Positions 28,133 through 45,340 of a stretch of 60,000 nucleotides of DNA are shown one piece after another. The stretch lies in the NCBI RefSeq assembly GCF_000745175.1, contig NZ_JQNI01000002.1, positions 277,501 to 337,500 of the forward strand, given 5' to 3'. A program made the position numbers and the translations under genes. The notes beneath the pieces are model-generated. The model had not been told where the DNA came from, made no database searches, and saw nothing but the letters and a program-made list of their open reading frames with translations. Every line of letters begins with the position of its first letter. Within the stretch, counting starts at the first letter, position 1. The DNA is from Deinococcus sp. YIM 77859 (lineage in GTDB: Bacteria; Deinococcota; Deinococci; Deinococcales; Deinococcaceae).

Positions 28133-28178
28133 GTGTCCGCGCGTTTGTGGAGTGCTCCACGCCTCGTTTCACCCCCTG

Positions 28179-29231
<1,053 letters not shown>

Positions 29232-29304
29232 AACGTGGACCGTGGGAGCTCCTGCCCTGGCTGAGGGCTTCCACGCTCTACTGGAAGATGCGTGCCACGA
29301 GAAG

Positions 29305-29325
29305 CCCCGGCCTGTAGGCCTGGGG
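29305..29325. terminator. hairpin between convergent queA and GNAT genes
   Basis: CCCCGGCCT pairs with AGGCCTGGGG apart from one bulged T, forming a 9-bp stem. No long T-run exists on either side; it is probably a bidirectional stop or 3'-end protector. Confidence 0.5.
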
Positions 29326-29329
29326 TAGT

Positions 29330-30298
29330 TCACGTTTCGCCCCCCACATTCCGCTTCAGCGTCACCGTCGCCGCCTCCCGCACGAAGCCCAGCCGCTCGT
29401 TGATGGCGAGCATGGGGCGGTTTCTGCTGTGGTTGCTCGTGCGGGCGTGGGTGAAGCCCCGGCTCAGGGCAGCGCGGGCCGCCGCGAGTTTCAGGGCGTA
29501 GGCGACGCCGTGGCCGCGCCAGGCGGGAAGGACACCCGTCAGGCCGTTGTGCAGGGTGCCGGGGCGGGTGGGGATGGGCTGGTGCAGTTCGCTGAGGCCG
29601 ATCCACTCACCGTCCGGGGCCACCGCGATGAAGAATCCCGCGGGTTGGATACGCCCCGGCACGCGCTGCTGCCAGACCTCGAAGGGCCAGACGCTGATGG
29701 GCGTGGCCGTGGGTACGTCGCGCAGCAGGGCGGCCATCAGGGTGTAGAGGCGGCGCTGGGCGGCCTCGTCGAAGTCGCGGACCAGTTCAGCGAGGGGTGC
29801 GATGCGCACGCCCGCGGCCCCGGCGCGTTCCTCGTCGAGGGCGAACCGGGCGAACTCCAGCGTCCGCAGGTCCAGCGTGCTGCTCCACATACGGTCGTGC
29901 TCGTGGTAGCCGCGGGCCTCGTAGAACGGTTTTTCCCACCAGTCCTCCCGAACGCGCGTGACCAGGGTATGCGCGCCGTGCTGGAGGGCCTGCGCCTCCG
30001 CATGTGAAAGGAGCGTTGCGGCCAGCGTTCCCCCGGCCCCTTTCGGCAGGGTGCGCACCGTCACGTCCAGCCATCCGGGATGCCCGTCCATACGCGGCAC
30101 GCCCGTTTCCGCCATGCCCACGATCTCGCCCGCCTGTACGGCCAGCGTCCGCACGAAGGGTTCATCCTCCAGTCGGCGCGCCTCCAACTGCTCCAGGTCC
30201 TCCACGGCGACGGGGGACTCGGGGTGTGCAGCGGTCAGGAACGCGGCCACGCGGGACAGATCGGCGGGGGTGGCGGGGTGAAGGGTCACGGCGTCCAT
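29330..30298 (-). CDS. tandem GNAT-like acetyltransferase
   Basis: Protein of 322 residues, about twice the length of one GNAT domain. The N-terminal module (5-150) has [15 protein letters not shown] and a beta-bulge [21 protein letters not shown] typical of the acetyl-CoA loop. The C-terminal module (about 165-320) contains [20 protein letters not shown] followed by [17 protein letters not shown], a better-preserved acetyl-CoA site. Substrate unknown. The start at ATG 30298 is chosen over an upstream in-frame extension because TATGCT ends only 10 bases before it. It is divergent from the M3 peptidase. Confidence 0.8.
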   Translation of the reverse strand: MDAVTLHPATPADLSRVAAFLTAAHPESPVAVEDLEQLEARRLEDEPFVRTLAVQAGEIVGMAETGVPRMDGHPGWLDVTVRTLPKGAGGTLAATLLSHAEAQALQHGAHTLVTRVREDWWEKPFYEARGYHEHDRMWSSTLDLRTLEFARFALDEERAGAAGVRIAPLAELVRDFDEAAQRRLYTLMAALLRDVPTATPISVWPFEVWQQRVPGRIQPAGFFIAVAPDGEWIGLSELHQPIPTRPGTLHNGLTGVLPAWRGHGVAYALKLAAARAALSRGFTHARTSNHSRNRPMLAINERLGFVREAATVTLKRNVGGET

Positions 30299-30371
30299 GC
30301 AGAAGCCAAGCATAGTCCCCGCCCGGCGTGCCATCCGCCGTTTGGCGCAGCATGGGGCGGGCACGCCTCTC

Positions 30372-30377
30372 TATACT
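30372..30377 (+). promoter_or_regulatory. -10 element of M3 peptidase gene, leaderless type
   Basis: TATACT ends 6 bases before the ATG at 30384; on the opposite strand TATGCT serves the divergent acetyltransferase. Confidence 0.7.
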
Positions 30378-30383
30378 CGCCGC

Positions 30384-32444
<2,061 letters not shown>

Positions 32445-32548
32445 GCCCCGCCTTCCCACCGTTGGCGCAAGGGTGGGGCCGCGAGCGGAGAAAGCCCGGG
32501 TCCCCTTTCTCATGTCCCGGGGGCACCGGCCCTTTACTCTGTCTTCAC

Positions 32549-33034
32549 ATGCTTCGTGCCCAACTCACGATTCTGGCCGGTGCCCTGGTAGCCCTGGGCT
32601 CCGCACACGCGCAGTCCCCTGCCGAGGCCGAGCTGCTGGCCGGGCTGAACGCCGCCCGCGCTCGGGGCGTGACCTGTCCGGGAACCGGCGCCCGGCCGGT
32701 TGCTGCCCCGCTGACAGCTGCGCTGCCCCATGCCCTTGCCGCCCGGACGCAGGCGGGCTACATGAGCAGCAGCGGGCGCATCACGCACGCGGGCGCAGGC
32801 GGCAGCACTCCGCGCCTGCGGGCCGCAAGCACGGGGGTTCAGGCCGTGAGCGTCACCGAGATCATCTACATGGGTCCAGGGGTGAATCCGCAGGGAGCGG
32901 TGCAGTGGTGGCTGGGATCAGCTGTGCACTGCACCGTTCTCACCGACCCCCGCTACACCCACGCCGGGGCGAGCGTGGTGCAGGGGGCCCGCGGCACCGC
33001 CTATGTCGTTGTGCTGAGCAGTGAGCCGCGCTAA
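32549..33034 (+). CDS. secreted CAP-domain (SCP/PR1-like) protein
   Basis: Exported protein of 161 residues. After the signal peptide [20 protein letters not shown], a CAP fold of about 135 residues is recognisable by the N-terminal helix [33 protein letters not shown] with the first histidine, TEIIYMG with the acidic residue, and a second histidine in [18 protein letters not shown]. Two cysteines (near residues 43 and 131) could pair. Bacterial CAP proteins are extracellular with largely unknown roles. TACTCT ends 8 bases before the ATG. The 104 bases before it hold a CCCACC/GGTGGG hairpin that may end the peptidase transcript. Confidence 0.8.
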   Translation: MLRAQLTILAGALVALGSAHAQSPAEAELLAGLNAARARGVTCPGTGARPVAAPLTAALPHALAARTQAGYMSSSGRITHAGAGGSTPRLRAASTGVQAVSVTEIIYMGPGVNPQGAVQWWLGSAVHCTVLTDPRYTHAGASVVQGARGTAYVVVLSSEPR

Positions 33035-33073
33035 AGGGGCGCGCGCTTTCCTTCCTCAACCGGCGCGGCCCTC

Positions 33074-33079
33074 TAGAAT
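33074..33079 (+). promoter_or_regulatory. -10 element upstream of ruvA leader ORF, leaderless type
   Basis: TAGAAT ends 7 bases before a GTG at 33087 that opens a 45-codon frame ending inside the ruvA start codon. Confidence 0.55.
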
Positions 33080-33086
33080 CCGGGTC

Positions 33087-33224
33087 GTGAGACAGCTCCC
33101 GCTCGCTTTCGCAGGTTCCAGCGCCTCTTTGGGGCTGGGCGTGACAAGTGTTCCGTTTCGGAGCGCCCGCTTTCAGAACTGTGCCCCTGGGCTTCGGGCG
33201 CTGACGGACCGGGAGCCCTCATGA
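33087..33224 (+). CDS. small leader ORF coupled to ruvA (45 aa, putative)
   Basis: A GTG-initiated frame of 45 codons placed exactly 7 bases behind TAGAAT, the leaderless spacing seen at many genes here. Its TGA overlaps the ruvA ATG as ATGA, so ribosomes finishing it could restart on ruvA; ruvA also has a GGGAG 5-6 bases upstream, inside this frame. The peptide begins VRQLPLAFAGSS and ends DREPS, with one Cys and no recognised domain. It may be a translated leader and not a functional protein. An ordinary 135-base untranslated leader of ruvA is the alternative. Confidence 0.4.
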   Translation: MRQLPLAFAGSSASLGLGVTSVPFRSARFQNCAPGLRALTDREPS

Positions 33225-33817
33225 TCGCCTACCTCAGTGGCGTCGTTCGCGAGGTGCGTGAGGCGAGTGCCGTCATCGTGACGGGTGGGGTGGGGTACGA
33301 GGTGTACTGCCCCGCCTCCACGCTGGGCCGGCTCAGCGTGGGGCAACCGGCCGAGCTGAATACCCGTTTCGTGGTGCGCGAGGATGCCCAGCTGCTGTTC
33401 GGCTTTCAGGACGCCGACAGCCTGCGCCTCTTCGACCTGCTGACCGGTGTGAGCGGCGTTGGCCCCAAGCTGGCGCTGGCGCTGCTGTCTGCGCTGCCGG
33501 TGAGCGCCCTCGCCCAAGGCCTGCGGACCGGTGACGTGAAGCTGCTTTCCAGCGTGTCTGGAGTGGGCAAGAAGACCGCTGAACGGCTGGTCCTCGAACT
33601 CCAGAACAAGGTGCCCGAGCACCTGGCCGCACCGATGGGGACGGCGGGAAAAGCCGCGGCGGTGGAGGGGACCGCGGGGCGCGACGCGGTGGAGGCCCTG
33701 CTCGCGCTCGGCTTTCGCGAGGCGCAGGTCCGCGGTGTGGTCGCGGAGTTGCTCGCTGCCGACCCTACGCTCAGTGCCGATGCGCTGATTCGTAAGGGCT
33801 TGGGGAGACTGCGGTAG
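33221..33817 (+). CDS. ruvA: Holliday junction branch migration protein RuvA
   Basis: DNA-junction-binding subunit of the RuvAB complex, which drives branch migration during recombinational repair. The 198-residue length and three-domain layout are standard: an OB-like N-domain (IAYLSGVVREVRE, GVGYEVYCP), two helix-hairpin-helix motifs (LLTGVSGVGPKLALALLS near 73 and LLSSVSGVGKKTAERLVLEL near 107), and a C-terminal RuvB-binding domain (AVEALLALGFREAQVRGVV). ruvB is not adjacent; the next gene, starting directly after the stop, encodes an LtrA-type membrane protein. Confidence 0.96.
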   Translation: MIAYLSGVVREVREASAVIVTGGVGYEVYCPASTLGRLSVGQPAELNTRFVVREDAQLLFGFQDADSLRLFDLLTGVSGVGPKLALALLSALPVSALAQGLRTGDVKLLSSVSGVGKKTAERLVLELQNKVPEHLAAPMGTAGKAAAVEGTAGRDAVEALLALGFREAQVRGVVAELLAADPTLSADALIRKGLGRLR

Positions 33818-35056
33818 ATGACCCAGGGTCAGCCGGACAGCGTCAACCTGGAAAACGGAGCTTCAGGGCATGGGGGGACACCAAAGGTCGTCCCGGAGGA
33901 GCAGCGGGTCACCTGGCTGGAATTGTTTTTTGACCTGCTGTTCGTGGTGGCGTTCGATCAGCTTGCCAAGCGCCTGGGAGACACACCGAGTGCGGAGAAT
34001 ATCGGCCTCTTTCTGCTGCTGTTCGCTGCGGTTTGGTGGGCTTGGGTGGGCAACACGACCTTTGCGGCTCGCTACGGCAACGGGGAGCGCGTGTACCGCT
34101 GGGGCAGCCTGTTGCAGCTGCTGACGCTGGGGGTGCTAGCGCTGACCGAGCGGGGTGACCTCGACCAGACGGGGCAGGCTTTTGCCCTGGCGTATGCCGC
34201 CAACCGCTGGATTCTGGTGGGGATGCACCTGCTGCACCTGCGCCGCCGAACGGAAACGGCCTCCTTCTCGCAGCCGCTGGCAACTGGGTACGGCCTCGCT
34301 GCCCTGATCTGGCTGGGAAGCGCGCTTCTGACTGGGAGCGTGCAGCTCGTGGCTTGGGGCGTAGCGCTGGGGATCGACGTGCTGACGCCGCTGCTCCTCC
34401 GGCAACGGCACGGTGCGGCTCTTCCGCACCAGGAGCATCTGCCGGAGCGGATGGGGCTTCTGCAGATCATCGCGCTTGGCAGCATCATGACCGAGGTGGT
34501 TGCGGGGGGGCGGCAACAGAGCCTGACCGGGCTGAATCTCTTCCCCGCGTTGTGCGCGATGCTGCTGGCCGTGGGCTTGTGGCGGCTGTACTTCGATCAG
34601 GCCCGCACGCTTCCGGTGCTGCATGCCCACTGGGCCGGTCGGGTAGGCGCGTTTCTGATGTGGCTGTACGGCCATTTCCCCTTTACCCTTAGCGTGACGA
34701 TGCTGGCGGTGGGTCTGGGGCACGGAATCAGCGACACCGAGAACGAACGGGACGCAGTCAACCGTCAACTCGTTGCCTGGCCGCTTGCCGGAGCCCTACT
34801 CACCCTTGCCCTGCTGCGAGGGAACGCGCTGCGCCTCACCGCTCGTTCCCTGCTGGGCGACCGCAGCCTGTTGGCGCTGGGTGCCGGAACGGGCTTGGCC
34901 GCTGCGCTCGCGTTCTGCCGGTGGGACACCCTTGCCCTCCATGCGGGGGCGGCGGCCCTGACGCTGCTGCTGGCCCTGATCGTCGCCACGGACCCGGTGA
35001 CCCGGCAGCTCGGGCGCATCGAGGAGCGCCTGGGAGGAAGCGGCTCGCCGGTCTAG
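33818..35056 (+). CDS. low temperature requirement protein A (LtrA) family membrane protein
   Basis: Integral membrane protein of 412 residues with about 10-12 hydrophobic helices. Hallmarks of the LtrA family are VTWLELFFDLLFVVAFDQLA near residue 30 and WWAWVGNTTFAARYG near 70, then GHFPFTLSVTMLAVGLGHGI. Named from a Listeria mutant unable to grow at low temperature, its molecular function is unknown. The ATG directly follows the ruvA stop without an intervening base, so it is co-transcribed with ruvA, though a functional link is not obvious. A GCCCTGT/ACAGGGC hairpin (35111-35134) follows after the stop. Confidence 0.85.
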   Translation: MTQGQPDSVNLENGASGHGGTPKVVPEEQRVTWLELFFDLLFVVAFDQLAKRLGDTPSAENIGLFLLLFAAVWWAWVGNTTFAARYGNGERVYRWGSLLQLLTLGVLALTERGDLDQTGQAFALAYAANRWILVGMHLLHLRRRTETASFSQPLATGYGLAALIWLGSALLTGSVQLVAWGVALGIDVLTPLLLRQRHGAALPHQEHLPERMGLLQIIALGSIMTEVVAGGRQQSLTGLNLFPALCAMLLAVGLWRLYFDQARTLPVLHAHWAGRVGAFLMWLYGHFPFTLSVTMLAVGLGHGISDTENERDAVNRQLVAWPLAGALLTLALLRGNALRLTARSLLGDRSLLALGAGTGLAAALAFCRWDTLALHAGAAALTLLLALIVATDPVTRQLGRIEERLGGSGSPV

Positions 35057-35110
35057 GGGCAGAGGCGGCCGGTTGGCGCTGAAGAACGGGGAGGCGCGTT
35101 GTGGGGCCGG

Positions 35111-35134
35111 GCCCTGTAAGCTCCGCGACAGGGC
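35111..35134. other. 7-bp hairpin between ltrA-like and kinase genes
   Basis: GCCCTGT and ACAGGGC with a 10-base loop lie between the LtrA-type gene and a TATAAC -10-like sequence at 35142. There is no T-run; it may be a weak terminator or an operator. Confidence 0.35.
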
Positions 35135-35155
35135 ACTTCGCTATAACTAGAAGAC

Positions 35156-35218
35156 ATGGCTGCCCCGTTCCCCGCTTCCCGGTCTGTTTCACTGCTCGCT
35201 GCCGGGGGGAGAGGCTGA
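35156..35218 (+). CDS. putative 20-codon upstream ORF before the kinase gene
   Basis: An ATG at 35156 lies 8 bases after TATAAC (35142-35147) and opens a 20-codon frame whose TGA ends 2 bases before the kinase ATG at 35221. The peptide begins MAAPFPASRSV. Its position suggests translation-dependent control of the kinase, whose own start has a GGGGAGAGG Shine-Dalgarno inside this frame. Chance occurrence cannot be excluded. Confidence 0.3.
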   Translation: MAAPFPASRSVSLLAAGGRG

Positions 35219-35220
35219 AG

Positions 35221-37251
35221 ATGCTGCTGAACGACCTGCTGCTCGCCGCGCTGTTTGTGGTCGGGCTGCTGCTCACGGTGCGGCTAGGCGAGCGCTTCCT
35301 GAGCCTCCTGGTCTCGGTTCTGGCGCTTGCCCTGGCGACGCTGGTGGGATGGCTGTCCCTCCAGGCCGGGCAGCTTGACCGGGCCCAGGGGGTCTGGGTA
35401 ACGGTAGCCGTGCTGCTGGGAAGTGGGCCTGTTGTCCTGGGCACCCTGCCGCTGCCCTGGCGCGCGGCGCGGCCCGTTCGGATGCAGCGCACGTCGCCGC
35501 CCGGTCCGTCCCGGCCACCCGCGCCCACCGTGCCCGACCTGCATTTTCAGGACTACGAGGTCTTGGACCGTATCGGGATCGGCGGCATGGGGAGCGTCTA
35601 CCGAGCGCGTCGCCGGGTGGATGGCCGAATCGTGGCACTCAAGGTGCCGCAGGAAAAGTACCTGGCCGACACGAAGTTCGTGAAACGCTTCTACCGAGAA
35701 GCGGAGGTGCTGCGGCGCTTCAACCACCCCAACATCGTCCGCGTCTTTGACTACCGGATGGAAGACCCCGAGCATTACATCGCGATGGAGTTTCTCGACG
35801 GCGAGAGCCTCGAAGCCCGGCTTGAGGGTGACCGGCTCTCGTTTGCTGAGAGCGTGCAGGTGCTGCGGGCCCTGGCCGACGCGCTGCGGCACATCCACAG
35901 GCAGAACGTGGTTCACCGCGATATCAAGCCTGCGAACGTCATGGTGCTCAAGGACGCCTTTACGAATGGTCAGCTGCGTGAAGGCGGCGTCAAGCTGATG
36001 GATTTCGGAATCGCGGTTGGGCGGGTGCAGACTCGGCTCACCATGACGGGCGGGCGGGTCGGCACACCGATCTACATGGCCCCCGAGCAGGCCAAGGGTC
36101 AGCGGGTGGACGCCCGCAGCGACGTGTACTCGCTGGGCCTACTCGCCTATGAGCTCGTGACCGGCGAAACGGCCTTTAAGGGCAGCTACGAGGCCGTCGT
36201 CCACCAGCAGGTGTTCGAGGCACCCAAGCCGCCCAAGCAGGTGAATATCGAGGTGCCCGGCCGTCTGAGTGACCTGATCCTGCATATGATCGAAAAGGAC
36301 CCCGCCAGCCGCCCCACGCTCGACGAGGTGATCGCTCGCCTTGACGCCGGGGTGTTGGCCGACGACGTCTTTATGGACCCGGTTGCGCTTGCCCTCGGGG
36401 TGGGCGAGAAGCGCGCGGCGCTGCGCCTGCTGGACCTTAGGGGTAAGCTGCGCGTGGGCCTGCGTGACCTCGCGGGTGGGGAAAGTGGCCTGCCCAGCGT
36501 GCCCAGCGCCCTGGCCGGGGACGAGGACGGCTACCTGTATCTCACGCTCCTGGACTTTCGTTCGGGGCACAGGAGCGGGCTGGTGCGCAAACTGGCTCCC
36601 GATGGGCGCGAGGTCGCCTCGTTCGGTCCCTACGGGCTGCGGGACGGCGAACTGTTGCAGCCGGTCAGCATTGCTGTGGCGGGGGGACAGGTGTACGTTC
36701 TCGACGCCGAGGCGTGTCAGGTCGTGGTGTACGACCGAGGAGGGCAATTCTTGCGCCGTTTCGGAGGCCGCGGCTCCGGACGAGGCCGCTTCGAGAAGCC
36801 GCGCACGGTCGTCGCCGCCCCGCAGGGGGAACTGTATGTGCTGGATAGCGGTGCCCGCGAGGTGCAGCGGTTTACGCCCCTCGGCGAGTATCTTGGCCGC
36901 TACGCTTTCCGCCGAGACCGCAGCAGCGAGGCGCTGCGCGATCTGGACGGTCTGAGCGTTGATCCTGGCGGAGCGGTCTACATCGTCGACAGCGTCGCTC
37001 GCAAGGTCCGCCGCATCGAGCCGGACGGGACCCCCGGCCCCGCCTTTACGCTCGAACCGCTTGTCGGCGAGCCCGAAGGTGCGCCGTGGCTCCTTCAGGT
37101 GAGCGCCGAGGGACACCTCTATGCTGTGCGGCAGGGCGGGCAGGTGCTGCGCACGTACAGCGCTGCCGGGGATCTCATCGCCTCGCGCGATATGTACGCC
37201 CCGGTGCAGGCCATGACCCTGCTGACGCGCCCCGTGCCGGTGGAGGTCTAG
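35221..37251 (+). CDS. membrane-anchored Ser/Thr protein kinase with C-terminal beta-propeller
   Basis: Hanks-type kinase of 676 residues. Three hydrophobic segments lie within residues 1-78, then a Pro-rich linker, then the kinase domain at about 112-375. It has the glycine loop GIGGMGSVYRA, catalytic Lys141 (VALK), HRDIKPANVM with Asp234, DFG at 261-263 and an activation loop rich in Thr (RLTMTGGRVGTP). Residues 400-676 hold NHL-like blades (GQVYVLDAEACQVVVYD, GELYVLDSGAREVQRF, GAVYIVDSVARKVRRI). No membrane helix separates kinase and propeller, so both appear cytoplasmic, unlike mycobacterial PknD. The start at ATG 35221 follows GGGGAGAGG. A glutaredoxin-like gene follows by one base. Confidence 0.9.
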   Translation: MLLNDLLLAALFVVGLLLTVRLGERFLSLLVSVLALALATLVGWLSLQAGQLDRAQGVWVTVAVLLGSGPVVLGTLPLPWRAARPVRMQRTSPPGPSRPPAPTVPDLHFQDYEVLDRIGIGGMGSVYRARRRVDGRIVALKVPQEKYLADTKFVKRFYREAEVLRRFNHPNIVRVFDYRMEDPEHYIAMEFLDGESLEARLEGDRLSFAESVQVLRALADALRHIHRQNVVHRDIKPANVMVLKDAFTNGQLREGGVKLMDFGIAVGRVQTRLTMTGGRVGTPIYMAPEQAKGQRVDARSDVYSLGLLAYELVTGETAFKGSYEAVVHQQVFEAPKPPKQVNIEVPGRLSDLILHMIEKDPASRPTLDEVIARLDAGVLADDVFMDPVALALGVGEKRAALRLLDLRGKLRVGLRDLAGGESGLPSVPSALAGDEDGYLYLTLLDFRSGHRSGLVRKLAPDGREVASFGPYGLRDGELLQPVSIAVAGGQVYVLDAEACQVVVYDRGGQFLRRFGGRGSGRGRFEKPRTVVAAPQGELYVLDSGAREVQRFTPLGEYLGRYAFRRDRSSEALRDLDGLSVDPGGAVYIVDSVARKVRRIEPDGTPGPAFTLEPLVGEPEGAPWLLQVSAEGHLYAVRQGGQVLRTYSAAGDLIASRDMYAPVQAMTLLTRPVPVEV

Positions 37252-37252
37252 C

Positions 37253-37519
37253 GTGTCCAGGCTTCCTGTCCTGACCCTCTATACCCGTGTGGGCTGTCAC
37301 CTCTGCGAGCAGGCCGAGGCGCAGCTTCAGGCGCTGGAGTACCGCTACCAGCCGGTGGACGTGGACGGCGCTCCAGAGCTGCGCGCCCGTTTTGGCGATG
37401 ACGTGCCCGTGCTCGCGCTGGGCGAGCGGGTGCTGCTGAAAGGGGTGTTGGGACGCGCCCGCCTGAGCGCGCTCAAGGTGCAGCTGCTGCGTGAATTCCG
37501 AGGAGACGGGCAGAACTGA
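37253..37519 (+). CDS. glutaredoxin-like (DUF836) thiol protein
   Basis: Small thioredoxin-fold protein of 88 residues with the redox motif CHLC in LTLYTRVGCHLCEQAEAQL near residue 15, and the cis-proline region DDVPVLALGERVLLKG. It belongs to the glutaredoxin-related DUF836 family. The GTG start lies one base after the kinase stop, so it is surely co-expressed with the kinase. Whether it is an effector or simply a passenger is unknown. Confidence 0.85.
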   Translation: MSRLPVLTLYTRVGCHLCEQAEAQLQALEYRYQPVDVDGAPELRARFGDDVPVLALGERVLLKGVLGRARLSALKVQLLREFRGDGQN

Positions 37520-37542
37520 CGGTGTTTGCCTCCCGCCGGCGC

Positions 37543-37548
37543 TATGGT
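37543..37548 (+). promoter_or_regulatory. -10 element of ftsY, leaderless type
   Basis: TATGGT ends 6 bases before the ATG at 37555. Confidence 0.6.
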
Positions 37549-37554
37549 GGGGGC

Positions 37555-38511
<957 letters not shown>

Positions 38512-38531
38512 AGCGTCCCGCTGCTGCCGCG

Positions 38532-40959
<2,428 letters not shown>

Positions 40960-40960
40960 A

Positions 40961-41935
<975 letters not shown>

Positions 41936-41962
41936 AGCGTTCTCCAGGAGGCGCCCAACTTG

Positions 41963-42006
41963 CAGCCGCCAGGCACCAGCAGGGGCGTTGCTGGCGCTGG
42001 CGGCTG
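41963..42006 (-). promoter_or_regulatory. intercistronic hairpin between livK and livH
   Basis: CAGCCGCCAG (41963-41972) pairs exactly with CTGGCGGCTG (41997-42006), and inside it CCAGCA pairs with TGCTGG around a 7-base loop, giving a nearly continuous 16-bp stem 9 bases beyond the livK stop. There is no T-run. Such structures in binding-protein operons protect the upstream message and allow partial read-through. Confidence 0.75.
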
Positions 42007-42014
42007 GTCTCGCC

Positions 42015-43172
<1,158 letters not shown>

Positions 43173-43255
43173 GTGTGCTCCTCCTGAAAAGGGACGTCTT
43201 GACCTGATCGACGGTCGAAAAGGACCGCCCGTGAAGAAACGTTGGGGTTTCGCAC

Positions 43256-43285
43256 ACTATCCGGCGGACGATCCGCAGAAGTCAA
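43256..43285 (-). promoter_or_regulatory. canonical promoter of the liv operon
   Basis: On the minus strand TTGACT (43285-43280) and GATAGT (43261-43256) are separated by 18 bases, placing the transcript start near 43249 and giving a leader of about 76 bases ending in a strong Shine-Dalgarno. Confidence 0.65.
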
Positions 43286-43311
43286 GCGAACGTTCAGGCA
43301 AGTCGCTTGAC
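43281..43311. promoter_or_regulatory. operator-like inverted repeat overlapping the liv -35
   Basis: GTCAAGCGA (43281-43289) and TCGCTTGAC (43303-43311) are exact complements separated by 13 bases. The proximal arm overlaps the -35 hexamer of the liv promoter, so binding there would block RNA polymerase. No regulator gene is adjacent. Confidence 0.6.
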
Positions 43312-43318
43312 GCCTACA

Positions 43319-43365
43319 CCCCAGCGAGACAGCACCCACCCTGCTCCGGTGCTGTCTCGCTGGGG
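43319..43365 (-). terminator. perfect 17-bp hairpin after the acyl-CoA dehydrogenase gene
   Basis: CCCCAGCGAGACAGCAC and GTGCTGTCTCGCTGGGG pair along all 17 bases around a 13-base loop, 22 bases past the stop at 43388. No T-run follows on either strand. It may stop transcription into the liv promoter or stabilise the 3' end. Confidence 0.6.
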
Positions 43366-43387
43366 TTCACGGGGTTGTCCGCCGGCG

Positions 43388-44527
<1,140 letters not shown>

Positions 44528-44680
44528 GACAGGACTCCTGTGGAGAAGGGGAAAGAACCTCGTCGGGCAGCGAAATTGTGCCTCTGAACTCGGTCCAATT
44601 TAACATGTGCTCGGGCGGGTGCTCCCCCCTGCGGCCCCGTCACTGTGCGCGGAACGCCACCCTTTCCGGCTTGGACACAC

Positions 44681-44686
44681 TACCCT
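44681..44686 (+). promoter_or_regulatory. -10 element of GNAT gene, leaderless type
   Basis: TACCCT ends 6 bases before the ATG at 44693. Confidence 0.55.
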
Positions 44687-44692
44687 GGCTCC

Positions 44693-45337
44693 ATGCCTGC
44701 CGATGAGCGCCTTCTGCTGCGCCCGGTCCGCCGTGCCGATGCGGACGCCCTGGCACACGTTGCGTATGCCACCGGCTTTTTTGGCGAGAGCGCGAGGCGG
44801 TTTTTTCCGTCCCACCCTCTGTTCGCGGCCTTGTGGGTCACGCCGTATCTGCTGCCGGGGGCGGGGGGGCTGGGCTTTGTGGCCGAGCGGGGCGGGCAGG
44901 TGGTGGGATACGTCCTGGGAAGTGTGGACCAGCGGCGGTATGCGTGGGCGCTTGCCGCTCAGGTACCGCGTTTGCTGTGGCGCTGGCTGACGGGCCGCCT
45001 GCCCGGAGCCTTCGCCTCAGCGCGCTACCTGCTGCGGGCCGCGCGGTTCGGTTTGCCCGCTCCGCCCACCAGCCGTTATCCCGCCCACCTGCACCTCAAC
45101 CTCTTGCCGGAAGCGCGGGGCCTGGGGGTGGGTGGGGCACTCCTCGACGCCTTCCTGGCCGAGTTGCGGTCCCGGCACGTGCCCGGCGTGCAGCTTTCTA
45201 CCACCCGGCGCAACGTGGCTGCCGTCCACCTCTATGCCCGGCGGGGGTTTCGCGAGTGGGCGGCTCGCCGCACGGCGCTTTGGAAACCCTGGAGCGGGCA
45301 GGAGGAGGAACATCTGATCATGGTGCTGGCGTTGTGA
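44693..45337 (+). CDS. GNAT family N-acetyltransferase
   Basis: Acetyltransferase-like protein of 214 residues. The N-terminal beta strand LLLRPVRRADADALAHVAY opens a GNAT fold; the acetyl-CoA pyrophosphate loop is LNLLPEARGLGVGGALLDAFL near residue 135, and the C-terminal STTRRNVAAVHLYARRGFREW completes the fold. An insertion of about 50 residues rich in Arg, Leu and Trp separates the first strands from the core, resembling a membrane-associated or substrate-binding insert. Substrate unknown. The start is fixed by TACCCT 6 bases upstream. Confidence 0.85.
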   Translation: MPADERLLLRPVRRADADALAHVAYATGFFGESARRFFPSHPLFAALWVTPYLLPGAGGLGFVAERGGQVVGYVLGSVDQRRYAWALAAQVPRLLWRWLTGRLPGAFASARYLLRAARFGLPAPPTSRYPAHLHLNLLPEARGLGVGGALLDAFLAELRSRHVPGVQLSTTRRNVAAVHLYARRGFREWAARRTALWKPWSGQEEEHLIMVLAL

Positions 45338-45340
45338 TAG

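Noticed and set aside
35156..35218. Start of the kinase at an upstream GTG or ATG giving a 40-residue longer N-terminus
   Set aside because: The extension is polar and interrupts the expected N-terminal membrane segment; ATG 35221 has a strong Shine-Dalgarno. The ATG at 35156 is in another frame.
43173..43257. Long-range pairing of GTGTGC and GCACAC in the livK leader
   Set aside because: The six-base complementarity over about 80 bases is expected by chance and would not outcompete local structure.
43319..43365. CRISPR repeat
   Set aside because: There is only one inverted repeat pair and no series of direct repeats with spacers; it is a hairpin.
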